A stretch of 64,000 bases of DNA from Lacinutrix venerupis (GTDB taxonomy: Bacteria; Bacteroidota; Bacteroidia; Flavobacteriales; Flavobacteriaceae). Below are positions 52,408 through 61,784 of the stretch, one piece after another. The stretch's first letter is position 1, and every line of letters begins with the position of its first letter. Made by a program: the position numbers and the translations under genes. The DNA is taken from NCBI RefSeq assembly GCF_003663945.1, contig NZ_RCCH01000002.1, forward strand, positions 374,612-438,611. Direction: 5' to 3'. The notes beneath the pieces were generated by a model that was not told the DNA's origin, did not search any database, and was given only the letters and a program-made list of their open reading frames with translations.

Positions 52408-53706
52408 ATGAGTACAACAATTTCTGGTTTTTCAAAACTATCTAAATCTGAAAAAATAGACTGGATAGTTAGCAACTACCTTTCAAACTCCAATACTGCA
52501 AAGCAAACTATTACGCAGTATTTTAATGCAGACAGTAAACTACAACAGCTTCACGATGAGTTTATAGAAAACACTATTTCTAATTATTATTTACCACTTG
52601 GTGTAGCTCCAAATTTCGAAATTAACGGAAAAACATACGCAATCCCAATGGCTATTGAAGAAAGCTCGGTTGTTGCTGCTGCTAGTAATGCTGCTAAATT
52701 CTGGATGCAACGTGGTGGTTTTAAGGCTAAAGTGATCTCTACTACAAAAATTGGACAGGTTCATTTTATGTTTGATGGCGATTTTGAAACTTTAAAAAAA
52801 GTTTTTGAAACCGTTAAACCTAAATTAATATTAGATACAAAACCAATAACCGCCAACATGGAAAAACGTGGTGGTGGAATTTTAGATATTGAATTAAGAA
52901 ATAAAACTTCTGATTTAAATAACTATTATCAACTTCATGCAACCTTTGAAACATTAGATGCTATGGGAGCGAATTTTATAAATTCGTGTTTAGAGCAATT
53001 TTCAAAAACGTTTAAAACTGAAGCAGAAAAACACTTAAATACCTCTATTGAAATAGTTATGAGTATCCTTTCTAACTATGTTCCAGATTGCTTAGTTAGA
53101 GCAGAGGTGTCTTGTAATGTTGAAGAATTAAAACATAAGGGTATTGAAGGCAAGGCTTTCGCCGAAAAGTTTGTTCGCGCAGTAAATATTGCAGAAGTAG
53201 AGCCACATAGAGCTGTTACACACAACAAAGGTATAATGAATGGTATTGATGCCGTAGTACTTGCTACCGGTAACGATTTTAGAGCTATTGAAGCTGGTGT
53301 GCATGCTTATGCAATAAAAAACGGAAAATACACTAGTTTAACACATGCAAAAATTGAAGATGGTGTATTTACTTTCTGGATGGAAATACCATTGGCATTA
53401 GGAACCGTTGGAGGTCTTACCGGATTACATCCTTTAGTTAAAATCGCTTTAAATATTTTAGGAAAACCATCAGCTAAAGAACTTATGCAAATTGTAGCTG
53501 TTGCTGGTTTAGCTCAAAATTTTGCAGCTTTACGCTCATTAACTACAACAGGAATACAGGAAGGACACATGAAAATGCATTTAATGAATATTTTAAATCA
53601 ATTTAACGCTACTAACGAAGAAAAAGAAGTTATAGTAAATTATTTTAAAACTAATACAGTAACACATAGTGCTGTAGTTTCAGAATTAGAAAAACTAAGA
53701 CAGTAA
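52408..53706 (+). CDS. Class II hydroxymethylglutaryl-CoA reductase
   Basis: The enzyme interconverts HMG-CoA and mevalonate, supplying the mevalonate route to isoprenoids in Flavobacteriaceae or working in mevalonate degradation in other bacteria. The 432-residue class II protein has AIEESSVVAAASNAA with the catalytic Glu, THNKGIMNGIDA with the catalytic Lys, GTVGGLTGLHP, and the C-terminal EGHMKMHLMN with the catalytic His. No membrane segment is present. Its stop codon overlaps the start of the GHMP kinase gene by 1 nt, so the two are translationally coupled, which favours a biosynthetic role. Confidence 0.94.
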   Translation: MSTTISGFSKLSKSEKIDWIVSNYLSNSNTAKQTITQYFNADSKLQQLHDEFIENTISNYYLPLGVAPNFEINGKTYAIPMAIEESSVVAAASNAAKFWMQRGGFKAKVISTTKIGQVHFMFDGDFETLKKVFETVKPKLILDTKPITANMEKRGGGILDIELRNKTSDLNNYYQLHATFETLDAMGANFINSCLEQFSKTFKTEAEKHLNTSIEIVMSILSNYVPDCLVRAEVSCNVEELKHKGIEGKAFAEKFVRAVNIAEVEPHRAVTHNKGIMNGIDAVVLATGNDFRAIEAGVHAYAIKNGKYTSLTHAKIEDGVFTFWMEIPLALGTVGGLTGLHPLVKIALNILGKPSAKELMQIVAVAGLAQNFAALRSLTTTGIQEGHMKMHLMNILNQFNATNEEKEVIVNYFKTNTVTHSAVVSELEKLRQ

Positions 53707-54629
53707 TGCTAACATTTTACAGTCATGGAAAATTATTACTTTCTGGAGAATATGTAGTTCTTGACGGAGCAAAAGCTTTAGCTCTACCAACAAAATTAGG
53801 ACAATCTTTAACTGTAGAACCAATTCTAGAACAGAAACTTATTTGGCAAAGTATAGATTGTAACGGTGCCATTTGGTTTGAAGAAACATATACTCTTTTA
53901 GACGGAAATATTAAGTTTCTCCCAAAACAACATAATGATTTAAGTAAAAGACTTATTAAAATATTAAATGTAGCCAAACAGCTTAATCCTGATTTTTTAA
54001 AAAATGAAAAAGGTTACAAAGTAACATCTGTATTGGAGTTCCCTAATAATTGGGGATTAGGATCGTCTTCTACACTTTTAAATAATATAGCACAATGGGC
54101 TAAAGTTGATGCTTTTACTTTATCTAATAAAACCTTTGGAGGTAGCGGATATGATATTGCTTGTGCAAAAAATGATAGTGCTATTGTATATCAATTAACG
54201 ACTAGTAAGCCTAAAATTGAACGTATTTTATTTAATAAACCATTTAACGACCAATTGTTTTTTGTTTATTTAAATAGAAAGCAAAATAGTCGAGATTCTA
54301 TTAAAACTTATAAAAACAATAAATCTAATAGCGAAGAAATAATTTTGAAAATAAATAAAATTACTTCAAAATTAATTACTACAAATGCTATTGAAGAATT
54401 TAATGAGCTAATTAAGGAACACGAAACTTTAATTGGAAATATTACAAATCAAACACCAATAAAAAAGCGCTTATTTAGTGATTTTAAGAATGAAATTAAA
54501 AGTCTTGGTGGTTGGAATGGTGATTTTATTTTAGCTACAGGAGAGCAAACTTATATTGAAACCTACTTTAAATCTAAAGGCTATAACACCATAGTTAGTT
54601 TTAATACTATGATTTTAAAACTTACTTAA
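53706..54629 (+). CDS. GYDIA-family GHMP kinase
   Basis: The 307-residue protein is a GHMP-superfamily sugar/isoprenoid kinase. The N-terminal motif GKLLLSGEYVVLDGAKALA resembles phosphomevalonate kinases. The ATP-binding loop is WGLGSSSTLL. The family motif GGSGYDIA occupies the place of the GSGxDVA motif of mevalonate-pathway kinases. It is coupled to the HMG-CoA reductase gene and so probably acts on mevalonate or a phosphorylated derivative; the exact substrate is not established from sequence. It is followed by a terminator shared with the convergent ppiD gene. Confidence 0.85.
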   Translation: MLTFYSHGKLLLSGEYVVLDGAKALALPTKLGQSLTVEPILEQKLIWQSIDCNGAIWFEETYTLLDGNIKFLPKQHNDLSKRLIKILNVAKQLNPDFLKNEKGYKVTSVLEFPNNWGLGSSSTLLNNIAQWAKVDAFTLSNKTFGGSGYDIACAKNDSAIVYQLTTSKPKIERILFNKPFNDQLFFVYLNRKQNSRDSIKTYKNNKSNSEEIILKINKITSKLITTNAIEEFNELIKEHETLIGNITNQTPIKKRLFSDFKNEIKSLGGWNGDFILATGEQTYIETYFKSKGYNTIVSFNTMILKLT

Positions 54630-54655
54630 CTTCGAACATTAATTTATTGCATAAA

Positions 54656-54682
54656 AAAAGCCTTGCAATGCAAGGCTTTAAA
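54656..54682. terminator. Bidirectional terminator between the GHMP kinase gene and ppiD
   Basis: AAAGCCTTGC pairs with GCAAGGCTTT around a 3-nt loop, with A and T runs on the flanks. Confidence 0.8.
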
Positions 54683-54702
54683 TTTAATATCTAAAAGTAA
54701 TA

Positions 54703-56847
54703 CTATTGTATTGTTTTTGCTCTATAATCTTCAATTTCTGCAGATTCTTTTAGTGCATTATATAACCTTGTGTTAATTGCATTTGTTTTTTCTGCAGCTA
54801 CTTGGTTTGCAAAAGATTGGTAATTTTCTAAACTAACAGCATCTGTTTTTTTAGTAACTTCAACCATATAAACACCTTTTTCTCCAGCAATTAACCTAGA
54901 TGTTTGTCCTTCTTCTAAACCAAAAGCATGACCAACTACTATTGGTTCTAAGCCTGCTCCAGAAATTGTTGGATTTTTCATATTAATAGCTAAACCTGTT
55001 TTTACTTGTTGGTTTTCTGCTGCAGCAAAATCTGCTAACGTTCTAGCAGAAACTCTATCTTTTATAAGCTTAGCTTTCTTTTCTTTTCTTATTTCTGGTA
55101 AAGCAGTTACAGAGGCATCTTCAACATTCATTAAACCAGCTTCATTTTTCTCTGTAATTTGAGCTACAATATAACCGTTAGTAGTTTCAAAACGTTTTGT
55201 ATCTCCAACCTTTGCATCGTCTTCAAAAGTCCAACGTACTAAAGTTCTTAATGGTCCAACTCCAGGAATGCTTTCGTCTAATTCTTTAATTGTACTTACA
55301 GGATTTACTGCTAGATTATTTTCTTTGGCAACAGCTTGAAAATCTTTATCATTAACAGCTACTTCAAAATTTGTAGCCGCTCTAAAAACAGCATTTTCTG
55401 TATCTACAGAAGGCTCAATAGTTCTTTCTATAGTTGCTACTTTATAAGCAGTATCTTCGTTTTTCTTGTCGTCTATTCTAATAATATGGTATCCAAATTT
55501 AGTTTCTACAACATCAATACTTCCTGCGTCGTTAAAGAATAGGAAGTTTGCAAAATCTGGGTCAAATGATGCAGGATTGTAGTTTGTTAAACGAAACCAT
55601 CCTATACTTCCGTCTTTACCTTTAGAACCATCTGTATTTATTTCGTTTGCTATTTCTGCATATTTAGTTTTGTTATTTTTAACTAATTTTAAAATACTAT
55701 CTGCACTAATTTTTGCTTGTTCCTTTGTTTTTACAGTTTCTGCTGTTGCTGCTTGAGACCCAACATAAGGAATTAAAATATGACTAGACTGTACAGAATC
55801 TGCTAAAACTTTTCTATCTAAAAGTTTAGTTATTTTAAATGCTCCTCCATCTTTGTAAGGTCCGTAAACGGCTCCTATATTTAATTTTGAAATACTATCT
55901 TTCACACCATTTGGAAAAGCTGATGCGTAAACAAATTTATCTTGAAATTTTAAGGCTGCGTCAGATTCTGCATTTACTAAAGTAATTGCTTCCTCTTCAT
56001 TCATATTTAAAAAACCTGGTACCTTATCTGTTTGCTTTGTAGTTTCATTGTAAACCTCTCCTCCTTTTATAAAAGAAATTAATTCGTTTTGAAACGTGTT
56101 TTCATCTTCTAATGAAGCTACATTATCAAACTTTACATACTGTATATTTCTTGATGCTTCAACCTCATATTTATTTTTGTTCTTACTAACATAAGCTTTA
56201 ATTTCAGACTTAGTTACTTCTACAGTACTATCTGGAATTGTAGCATAAGGCACAGATACATATTTAATATCTACCAAATCACTTTGTAATTTGTGCTCTA
56301 GTTCTCCTTCTGCTAAAGTTGCATTAGATGCAGCTTTAATCATGTTAATATAATTTTGTTGTAATGCACCAGAAGCAATACTCTCTTCTCCTTGTACCCA
56401 TCTGTTATAAAAATCTTGGTTTGGAGAGTTTTTTAAATCTAATATATATTGATTAAGTAAAGACTCATCGTAAACACCATCTGCATTTAAAAACTGAGGA
56501 CTATTACCATAAGTTGTGCTTAATAAATCGCGCATTTGCTCTCTACCAACAGTTAAACCTAATTGGTTGTATTGATCTTCCATTACAGATTTTCTTACTT
56601 CTGCCTCATAAACTTGGTTCATGATTTGAGACTGTGTAGCATTTGGATTATTACGAGCTTCTACTTGAGCCATAAATTCCTGACGAGAAATATCTTTTCC
56701 ATTAATAGTAGCAACTACATCTGGAGACTTGTTAAATAACGCATCTTTATTATCGAAAAGACTCGATAGTATAAAAGCAAAAAGTGCTAATGCGATTACT
56801 AAAATTAGTACAACTGTTTTCTGTCTTATTTTATTTAAAATTGCCAT
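54703..56847 (-). CDS. Membrane-anchored peptidyl-prolyl isomerase PpiD/SurA-type chaperone
   Basis: The 714-residue protein has an N-terminal membrane anchor (about 10-29) and then a large periplasmic part. A SurA_N-like chaperone region covers about 36-200 and a parvulin rotamase domain sits near 345-480 (SSHILIPYVGSQAA and YNPASFDPDFANFLF). A second region follows to the C terminus. In E. coli PpiD helps newly exported proteins fold near the Sec translocon. It is the last gene of the envelope run that starts with coaX, though a 157-nt gap and the box TATTTTCG (56892-56899, minus strand) suggest its own promoter. Confidence 0.9.
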   Translation of the reverse strand: MAILNKIRQKTVVLILVIALALFAFILSSLFDNKDALFNKSPDVVATINGKDISRQEFMAQVEARNNPNATQSQIMNQVYEAEVRKSVMEDQYNQLGLTVGREQMRDLLSTTYGNSPQFLNADGVYDESLLNQYILDLKNSPNQDFYNRWVQGEESIASGALQQNYINMIKAASNATLAEGELEHKLQSDLVDIKYVSVPYATIPDSTVEVTKSEIKAYVSKNKNKYEVEASRNIQYVKFDNVASLEDENTFQNELISFIKGGEVYNETTKQTDKVPGFLNMNEEEAITLVNAESDAALKFQDKFVYASAFPNGVKDSISKLNIGAVYGPYKDGGAFKITKLLDRKVLADSVQSSHILIPYVGSQAATAETVKTKEQAKISADSILKLVKNNKTKYAEIANEINTDGSKGKDGSIGWFRLTNYNPASFDPDFANFLFFNDAGSIDVVETKFGYHIIRIDDKKNEDTAYKVATIERTIEPSVDTENAVFRAATNFEVAVNDKDFQAVAKENNLAVNPVSTIKELDESIPGVGPLRTLVRWTFEDDAKVGDTKRFETTNGYIVAQITEKNEAGLMNVEDASVTALPEIRKEKKAKLIKDRVSARTLADFAAAENQQVKTGLAINMKNPTISGAGLEPIVVGHAFGLEEGQTSRLIAGEKGVYMVEVTKKTDAVSLENYQSFANQVAAEKTNAINTRLYNALKESAEIEDYRAKTIQ

Positions 56848-57004
56848 CTGTTTAAATAGATTGTATTCTGTTATTGTTAAAATATAGTGGGCGAAAATAC
56901 CATTTTCTATTTAATAATAAAAGTAGAATTTGGCAATAATTTAAGAATTATTAAAATGATTGTGTTTTTTATAGCAAATAGTAGAAAAAAGCTCTTATTA
57001 TCTG

Positions 57005-58297
57005 TTAATCATCTGTTTTTACTTTTAAAGAGACTAGGTCTATTTTAGTATTTGATACTTCTAAAATTTTAAACTGAAAATGTTCGGTTATAACAATATC
57101 ATTTTGTTGTGGAATTTCTTCTGTATGGTCTACAATTAAACCTCCTAAGGTTTCATAATTTTCGCCTTCGGGTAAATTTAATTTATAAGTTTCGTTTAAA
57201 TAATCTACTTCTAATCTTGCAGAAAAAATATAGTTAGTATCGTCTATTTTTTCTTCTTTTAAAACTACAGTATCATGTTCGTCTTCAATTTCACCAAAAA
57301 GCTCTTCAACAATATCCTCTACAGTCATTATTCCTGATGTTCCACCGTATTCATCCAAAACTACAGCTATACTTTTACGTTTTTTTATTAAAACATTTAA
57401 AATATCGTTAGCCAACATGGTTTCTGGAACAAACTCTACTGGTAGCACCATTGCCTTAATTGTTTTGGGTTTTTTAAATAATTCGAAAGCATGTGCATAA
57501 CCTACAATATCATCTATAGTGTCTTTATAAATTAATATTTTAGACATCCCTGTTTCGGTAAATAGTGTGCTTAAATTCGCTACAGAATCGTTAATTTCTA
57601 AGGCCATAATTTCCGTTCTAGGAATCATAACTTCTCTTGCTTTAACCTCTGCAAATTCTAAGGCATTTTGAAATATTTGGATTTCTGTATCAATCTCATC
57701 ATGTTCTTCTACAGATTCCATTTGTTCACTTATATAATTACCTAATTCTACTTTAGTAAAAGCTAATTGTACTTGGTCGCCTTCGGTTTTAAAGAATTTT
57801 TTTAATACAAAATCTGAAATCCAAAGTACAAAATCTGATATAAAAGTAAATAGTAAATAAAATAAATAGGCAGGAAAAGCCAATACCTTAATTAAGGTAT
57901 TACTATAAATTTGAAAAAAAACTTTAGGTAGAAATTCTGCTGTAAATAATATTACTAATGTTGAAATTATAGTTTGAGACAATAAACTTAAATCTGTAAG
58001 TAAATAATGTAAAAAAGGATAATTATTTACCAGAGAGGCAAACCATTTTACCAATAAATCACCCATAAAAAAACCATAAATAACTAATGCTATATTGTTA
58101 CCAATAAGCATAGTTGCAATAAATTTTGATGGTTTTGCTGTAAGTTTAGATAGTATTCTTGCCAAAAAATCGTCTTGCTTTTTTTCTATTTCTATATGAA
58201 TTTTATTAGCAGAAACGTAGGCAATTTCCATGCCTGAAAAAAATGCCGATAATAACAACGACACTACAATTATAACGACAATTACTGTTGTGGACAT
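57005..58297 (-). CDS. CNNM/CBS/CorC-domain membrane protein (hemolysin family)
   Basis: The 430-residue protein has a CNNM (DUF21) membrane domain with about four helices in residues 1-185. A CBS-domain pair (about 205-330, with AREVMIPRTEI and VVLDEYGGTSGIMTVEDIVEELFGE, noted by DEYGGTSG) and a C-terminal CorC/HlyC domain follow. Relatives handle Mg2+ or Co2+ efflux; GldE of gliding flavobacteria is a paralogue, but the expected gldD neighbour is absent here. It starts directly after the stop codon of the 64-residue protein. Confidence 0.9.
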   Translation of the reverse strand: MSTTVIVVIIVVSLLLSAFFSGMEIAYVSANKIHIEIEKKQDDFLARILSKLTAKPSKFIATMLIGNNIALVIYGFFMGDLLVKWFASLVNNYPFLHYLLTDLSLLSQTIISTLVILFTAEFLPKVFFQIYSNTLIKVLAFPAYLFYLLFTFISDFVLWISDFVLKKFFKTEGDQVQLAFTKVELGNYISEQMESVEEHDEIDTEIQIFQNALEFAEVKAREVMIPRTEIMALEINDSVANLSTLFTETGMSKILIYKDTIDDIVGYAHAFELFKKPKTIKAMVLPVEFVPETMLANDILNVLIKKRKSIAVVLDEYGGTSGIMTVEDIVEELFGEIEDEHDTVVLKEEKIDDTNYIFSARLEVDYLNETYKLNLPEGENYETLGGLIVDHTEEIPQQNDIVITEHFQFKILEVSNTKIDLVSLKVKTDD

Positions 58298-58492
58298 TTA
58301 TTTATTATTGTTTCTATCTTCATATTTTTTATGAAAATGCCTTCTAAAAAAAAACATAAAAGCTGCAAGAACAAATAAAAATAGTGATAAATATGCATGA
58401 TTTCTATCTGTATTCCAATTCACTATACAATCGTATAGAAAATAAACACCTGCTATTATATATATGTATTGTGAGAATTTTAAGTATTTCAT
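58298..58492 (-). CDS. Small two-helix membrane protein
   Basis: I do not recognise this 64-residue protein by name. It has probable membrane helices at about 7-22 and 35-50, separated by a short polar loop (VNWNTDRNHA), and ends in a His/Lys/Arg-rich tail. Its stop codon abuts the ATG of the CNNM gene, and lptC ends 54 nt upstream, so it is probably a real member of the envelope operon. No enzyme motif is present. Confidence 0.7.
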   Translation of the reverse strand: MKYLKFSQYIYIIAGVYFLYDCIVNWNTDRNHAYLSLFLFVLAAFMFFFRRHFHKKYEDRNNNK

Positions 58493-58546
58493 TGGGTAAT
58501 ATTAATTATAGTAAAGATATGTAAAATTTTGAAGTGTAGAATATTG

Positions 58547-59101
58547 TTATTCACTAACCGCAAAAACGCCACTAATTTCTAAGACTTCGGCTTTTGTAAA
58601 ATCTCTATCAGAATCGAAACCTTGTCCTTTTGTAAGATAATCTTTAGACTTATATTTTACTGGTAGATTAGTAAAAAGCCATTCTTTTTTTTGATCGAAA
58701 AACAATTGGTCTGCATACAAGCTATCGCCTTCATGTGTAGATACTATTACATTATCTTGTAAGTCTATAACATCTGTTTCGCTATAAATTATAGCGTAAT
58801 CTGAAACAATTGTTGTACGTTGATTTTGCTCATCAAAAATATGCAGTATTACTCCTTCTGGAAATTCAGAATAACCAAATTTTCTATTTTCGAAATCCAA
58901 TAGTTTTGGGCTAATTAAATTTGCTGCTACACGACCAGAGTCTGTACGGATAACATTAATATCTACACCAACACCTTGCGGTTCGTTTTCACTAACGCCA
59001 ATTTTATTAACCTCCTTAAAGTTATTTGTACATGAAAAAAACAAAGTCACAGCTAATGCTATGACTCCGTTTTTAATATTATGTAATTTATTAAGTTTCA
59101 T
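58547..59101 (-). CDS. lptC: LPS export periplasmic protein LptC (lipoprotein form)
   Basis: LptC passes lipopolysaccharide from the inner-membrane LptBFG complex to LptA. I chose the ATG at 59101 because it gives a lipoprotein signal with lipobox FFSC; the open frame continues upstream into the TPR gene. The 184-residue product has the LptC/OstA-type strand repeats, for example YAIIYSETDVIDLQDNVIVST (noted by DVIDLQDNV) and KSKDYLTKGQGFDSD. Its ATG overlaps the stop codon of the TPR gene by 1 nt. Lipid anchoring, rather than a transmembrane helix, is seen in Bacteroidetes forms. Confidence 0.88.
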   Translation of the reverse strand: MKLNKLHNIKNGVIALAVTLFFSCTNNFKEVNKIGVSENEPQGVGVDINVIRTDSGRVAANLISPKLLDFENRKFGYSEFPEGVILHIFDEQNQRTTIVSDYAIIYSETDVIDLQDNVIVSTHEGDSLYADQLFFDQKKEWLFTNLPVKYKSKDYLTKGQGFDSDRDFTKAEVLEISGVFAVSE

Positions 59102-60432
59102 TAAATAGTAGGCACTGTTACACTTCTTCCTATCCAACATCCTATTTTAATAGTTTTTCCAGACATACCTGCTGAGAAAATATCTTGTTTAGTTGGTGCT
59201 AAAGCTCCATATTTAGATGCTGTAGATTTGTTTGCTTTTGCAGCTTCTCTCTCTGCTAACCAATATATAGATCTTTTTTCAAAATTAGTAGTACCACAAC
59301 TTTTTACACTTGATGCATACATTGATGCTACTTGTAAATAACCTGTTGTATTTGCAGGATTTAATTCCATAGATTTATAGTAATATTCTCTTGCTTTACC
59401 ATAACTTCCTTTAGACTTAAACTCACCAGCTAATTTATAATATAATCTAGATTTCTTTAATGGATCTGTTTGTAAAGATAACGATTGGTCGAAATATTTT
59501 TGCTCTCCAGTAATTACATATAAGTACCATGCTGTATCTGCATTTGGCTCTAATGTGTTTTTCTGCTTTACAATTTTTACAAACATTGGATCTTCCTTAC
59601 AACCTTTAGAGTACAACTTGTTCATTGCTCTTTGTAACCAAACACCGTTATCTTTATTTGCTTCGTAATCTCTTTGGTAAATTGGAATTAATACAGAACA
59701 ATTTGCTCTATCTCCTAATTCTGCTTCTACACTTCCAGATATTTTTTCGAATGCTGTTAAAGTTTGAGAATAAAACTTTTTGTACTTCTGGTCTTTTGAT
59801 GATAAATTATCTCCTTTAGCAATATACTCGTTAAGTTTTACAGAGTTTTTTTCAACTTCAGTTTCAATTTTATCTACAACATCATCGTATTTATTAAATA
59901 ATTCCTGAGGTGTTTTTTGACCTTTATCATAAAGACTTACCATCATTTTAAAATAAACATATAAACCTTTTGGGCTTTTAAAGTTTTTTAAGTCTGACGT
60001 ATAAATAGCATCAAATTCGTTATAAATTTGCTCATCTGTTAAACCTAACAACTCTCTATAATCGTATCTTAATTCTGCTTTTTTAGCTTCAAATTTACCT
60101 TTTGGAGATTTACTTGCATAATTAGCCATTCTAGAATCCCAAAGTCCAGTTAACTCGTTTATGTATTCTACTTTTTTAGCATCTGTTGTTGCTTCTTTTA
60201 ATAGACCTTCAAACATGTCTTCTCCATATTTGTATAATCCAGAAAGGTTAAATTTAGGGCAATCTTTTATCGCCTTATTATAATATTGTAATGCTTCAGT
60301 AAACTTTTTACCTTTTACTGTTTCTGCTAATAAAGACATATTGATTGTACAATCTTCGTTACTAGCTTGAGCAAAGCTTGTATTTAGCCCTAAAAACAAA
60401 AAAGCAATTATTAGTGTGATTTTAGTTTTCAT
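59101..60432 (-). CDS. Secreted tetratricopeptide-repeat protein
   Basis: I chose the ATG at 60432, giving the signal peptide MKTKITLIIAFLFLGLNTSF and a 443-residue product; the upstream frame runs into the outer-membrane protein gene. The mature protein is helical and Lys-rich, with a recognisable TPR near residues 345-390 (SKGSYGKAREYYYKSMELNP) and others more divergent. Four or more cysteines are present. It is likely a periplasmic scaffold for the neighbouring outer-membrane protein or LptC. No catalytic motif is visible. Confidence 0.75.
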   Translation of the reverse strand: MKTKITLIIAFLFLGLNTSFAQASNEDCTINMSLLAETVKGKKFTEALQYYNKAIKDCPKFNLSGLYKYGEDMFEGLLKEATTDAKKVEYINELTGLWDSRMANYASKSPKGKFEAKKAELRYDYRELLGLTDEQIYNEFDAIYTSDLKNFKSPKGLYVYFKMMVSLYDKGQKTPQELFNKYDDVVDKIETEVEKNSVKLNEYIAKGDNLSSKDQKYKKFYSQTLTAFEKISGSVEAELGDRANCSVLIPIYQRDYEANKDNGVWLQRAMNKLYSKGCKEDPMFVKIVKQKNTLEPNADTAWYLYVITGEQKYFDQSLSLQTDPLKKSRLYYKLAGEFKSKGSYGKAREYYYKSMELNPANTTGYLQVASMYASSVKSCGTTNFEKRSIYWLAEREAAKANKSTASKYGALAPTKQDIFSAGMSGKTIKIGCWIGRSVTVPTI

Positions 60433-60452
60433 AATATTTAATGTTTGTGTTA

Positions 60453-61784
60453 TTAGTTGAATTTTCTTTTTTCGAACCATCTATCGTTTAAAGATAGACT
60501 GAGTTTAAACTTTAAAAAGTTCTCTTGAATTAAGTTTGCTTCTGTTGTGCCTCTTTTTCCTAATTCAAAACCAAAATTGGCATTTGAGAATGGATTTCTA
60601 ATTGTTCCAACTGGTATACCCACTCCAAAAGATATGCCAAACTCTTTTATTGTTTGATTTTGCACTTGTAAACCTGTGTTTTCAAAACGCAAACCAGCTC
60701 TATAAACAACACGTTTCCAGTAACTTGAAAACGAATTATATTGAGGAATATAAAAACCTCCTAAAGACAAAGTTGAGCCATCTACAAAAGTACTTCCGGT
60801 ATTCTCATATAAAACATTAGAAAACTCACTTGTATTTTGAGTTGTGTATTCTATTCCTGCAAACCATTTTCTTGGCGCTCCTAATCCTGCTCCAAAAGAA
60901 ATTCTTGATGGTAATTTTAAATCTGTTTTATCTAAACCTGCCGCAGCTAAATCTGCTTCAATTGTTTGACTGTACTCTGATGTTGGTGCAATTTCTGAAC
61001 CTGTTGCAATGTCTACAAGTACATTAGAAAAAGAACGCTCATTTGTAGAAGTAATATTACTTGAAGGAGAATAAGTAAATGCAGATTGTAGTTCTAATTT
61101 ATCTGAAATCATGCCTTGGTAGTGTAATCCAAAGTTTAAATTAAGCCCACTTAAGTCTGACCTATTTTCTTCTCTAGATTGTGTTTGTAAAAGCTCTCCG
61201 TCGCTATTATAGTTAAACTCGATAGTATTATTTTGAATGTTTCCAAAATTATAATTCGCATCTATTCCTGCACTTAAACCATCTGTTATTTGATAACCAA
61301 AAGATAAAAAAGCCTTATTTAAACCACCTTCTCCATTAAAACGAGTATCTAGATTTCCTGCATCGTTATTAGTATCTAACCTATAACCTACCGATGTATA
61401 TGGCAATAAACCAAAGCCAAAACCTAATTTGCCAAGCGGAATAGATAAAGCTACATAATCGAAAGTAGATGACTTTACTCGATCTGAGCTTGTATTACTT
61501 TTTAATTTTGTAGATGTATGGCTTCCTCCTATAGTGAATTTTACTGGACGGCTTTCATTATTAAAAGACTCTAAATTATTACCTCCGTAAGTAGCAGGAT
61601 TTCTAAAATTTATATGAATACTATCTTTATAAATACTCAATCCACCCATACTAGTATTCTCCACAGAACCTTTAAATTTCAAGGTTCCAATACCGTAAAA
61701 AGAATATGGAGATGCAGTTGTTTCCTGAGCGTAACTTTGAATTGCAAATAATGCAATAAAAACTAATACAAGTTTTCTTATCAT
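60453..61784 (-). CDS. Outer-membrane beta-barrel protein of unknown substrate
   Basis: The 443-residue protein starts with a Sec signal peptide (cleavage near AQETT, residue 20) and consists of alternating strands with Gly/aromatic pairs, as in FadL-like outer-membrane barrels. SPYSFYGIGTL and SMGGLSIYKD near the N terminus are typical of a Bacteroidetes membrane-protein family found in this context. It has no clear OmpA or TonB plug domain. Its ATG overlaps the coaX stop codon by 1 nt, and it ends 20 nt before the TPR gene. The substrate, if any, is unknown. Confidence 0.75.
   Translation of the reverse strand: MIRKLVLVFIALFAIQSYAQETTASPYSFYGIGTLKFKGSVENTSMGGLSIYKDSIHINFRNPATYGGNNLESFNNESRPVKFTIGGSHTSTKLKSNTSSDRVKSSTFDYVALSIPLGKLGFGFGLLPYTSVGYRLDTNNDAGNLDTRFNGEGGLNKAFLSFGYQITDGLSAGIDANYNFGNIQNNTIEFNYNSDGELLQTQSREENRSDLSGLNLNFGLHYQGMISDKLELQSAFTYSPSSNITSTNERSFSNVLVDIATGSEIAPTSEYSQTIEADLAAAGLDKTDLKLPSRISFGAGLGAPRKWFAGIEYTTQNTSEFSNVLYENTGSTFVDGSTLSLGGFYIPQYNSFSSYWKRVVYRAGLRFENTGLQVQNQTIKEFGISFGVGIPVGTIRNPFSNANFGFELGKRGTTEANLIQENFLKFKLSLSLNDRWFEKRKFN

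Noticed and set aside
57005-58297. CNNM/CBS gene as gldE
   Set aside because: The gliding gene gldE normally adjoins gldD; neither it nor other gld genes are present, so the general family name was kept.
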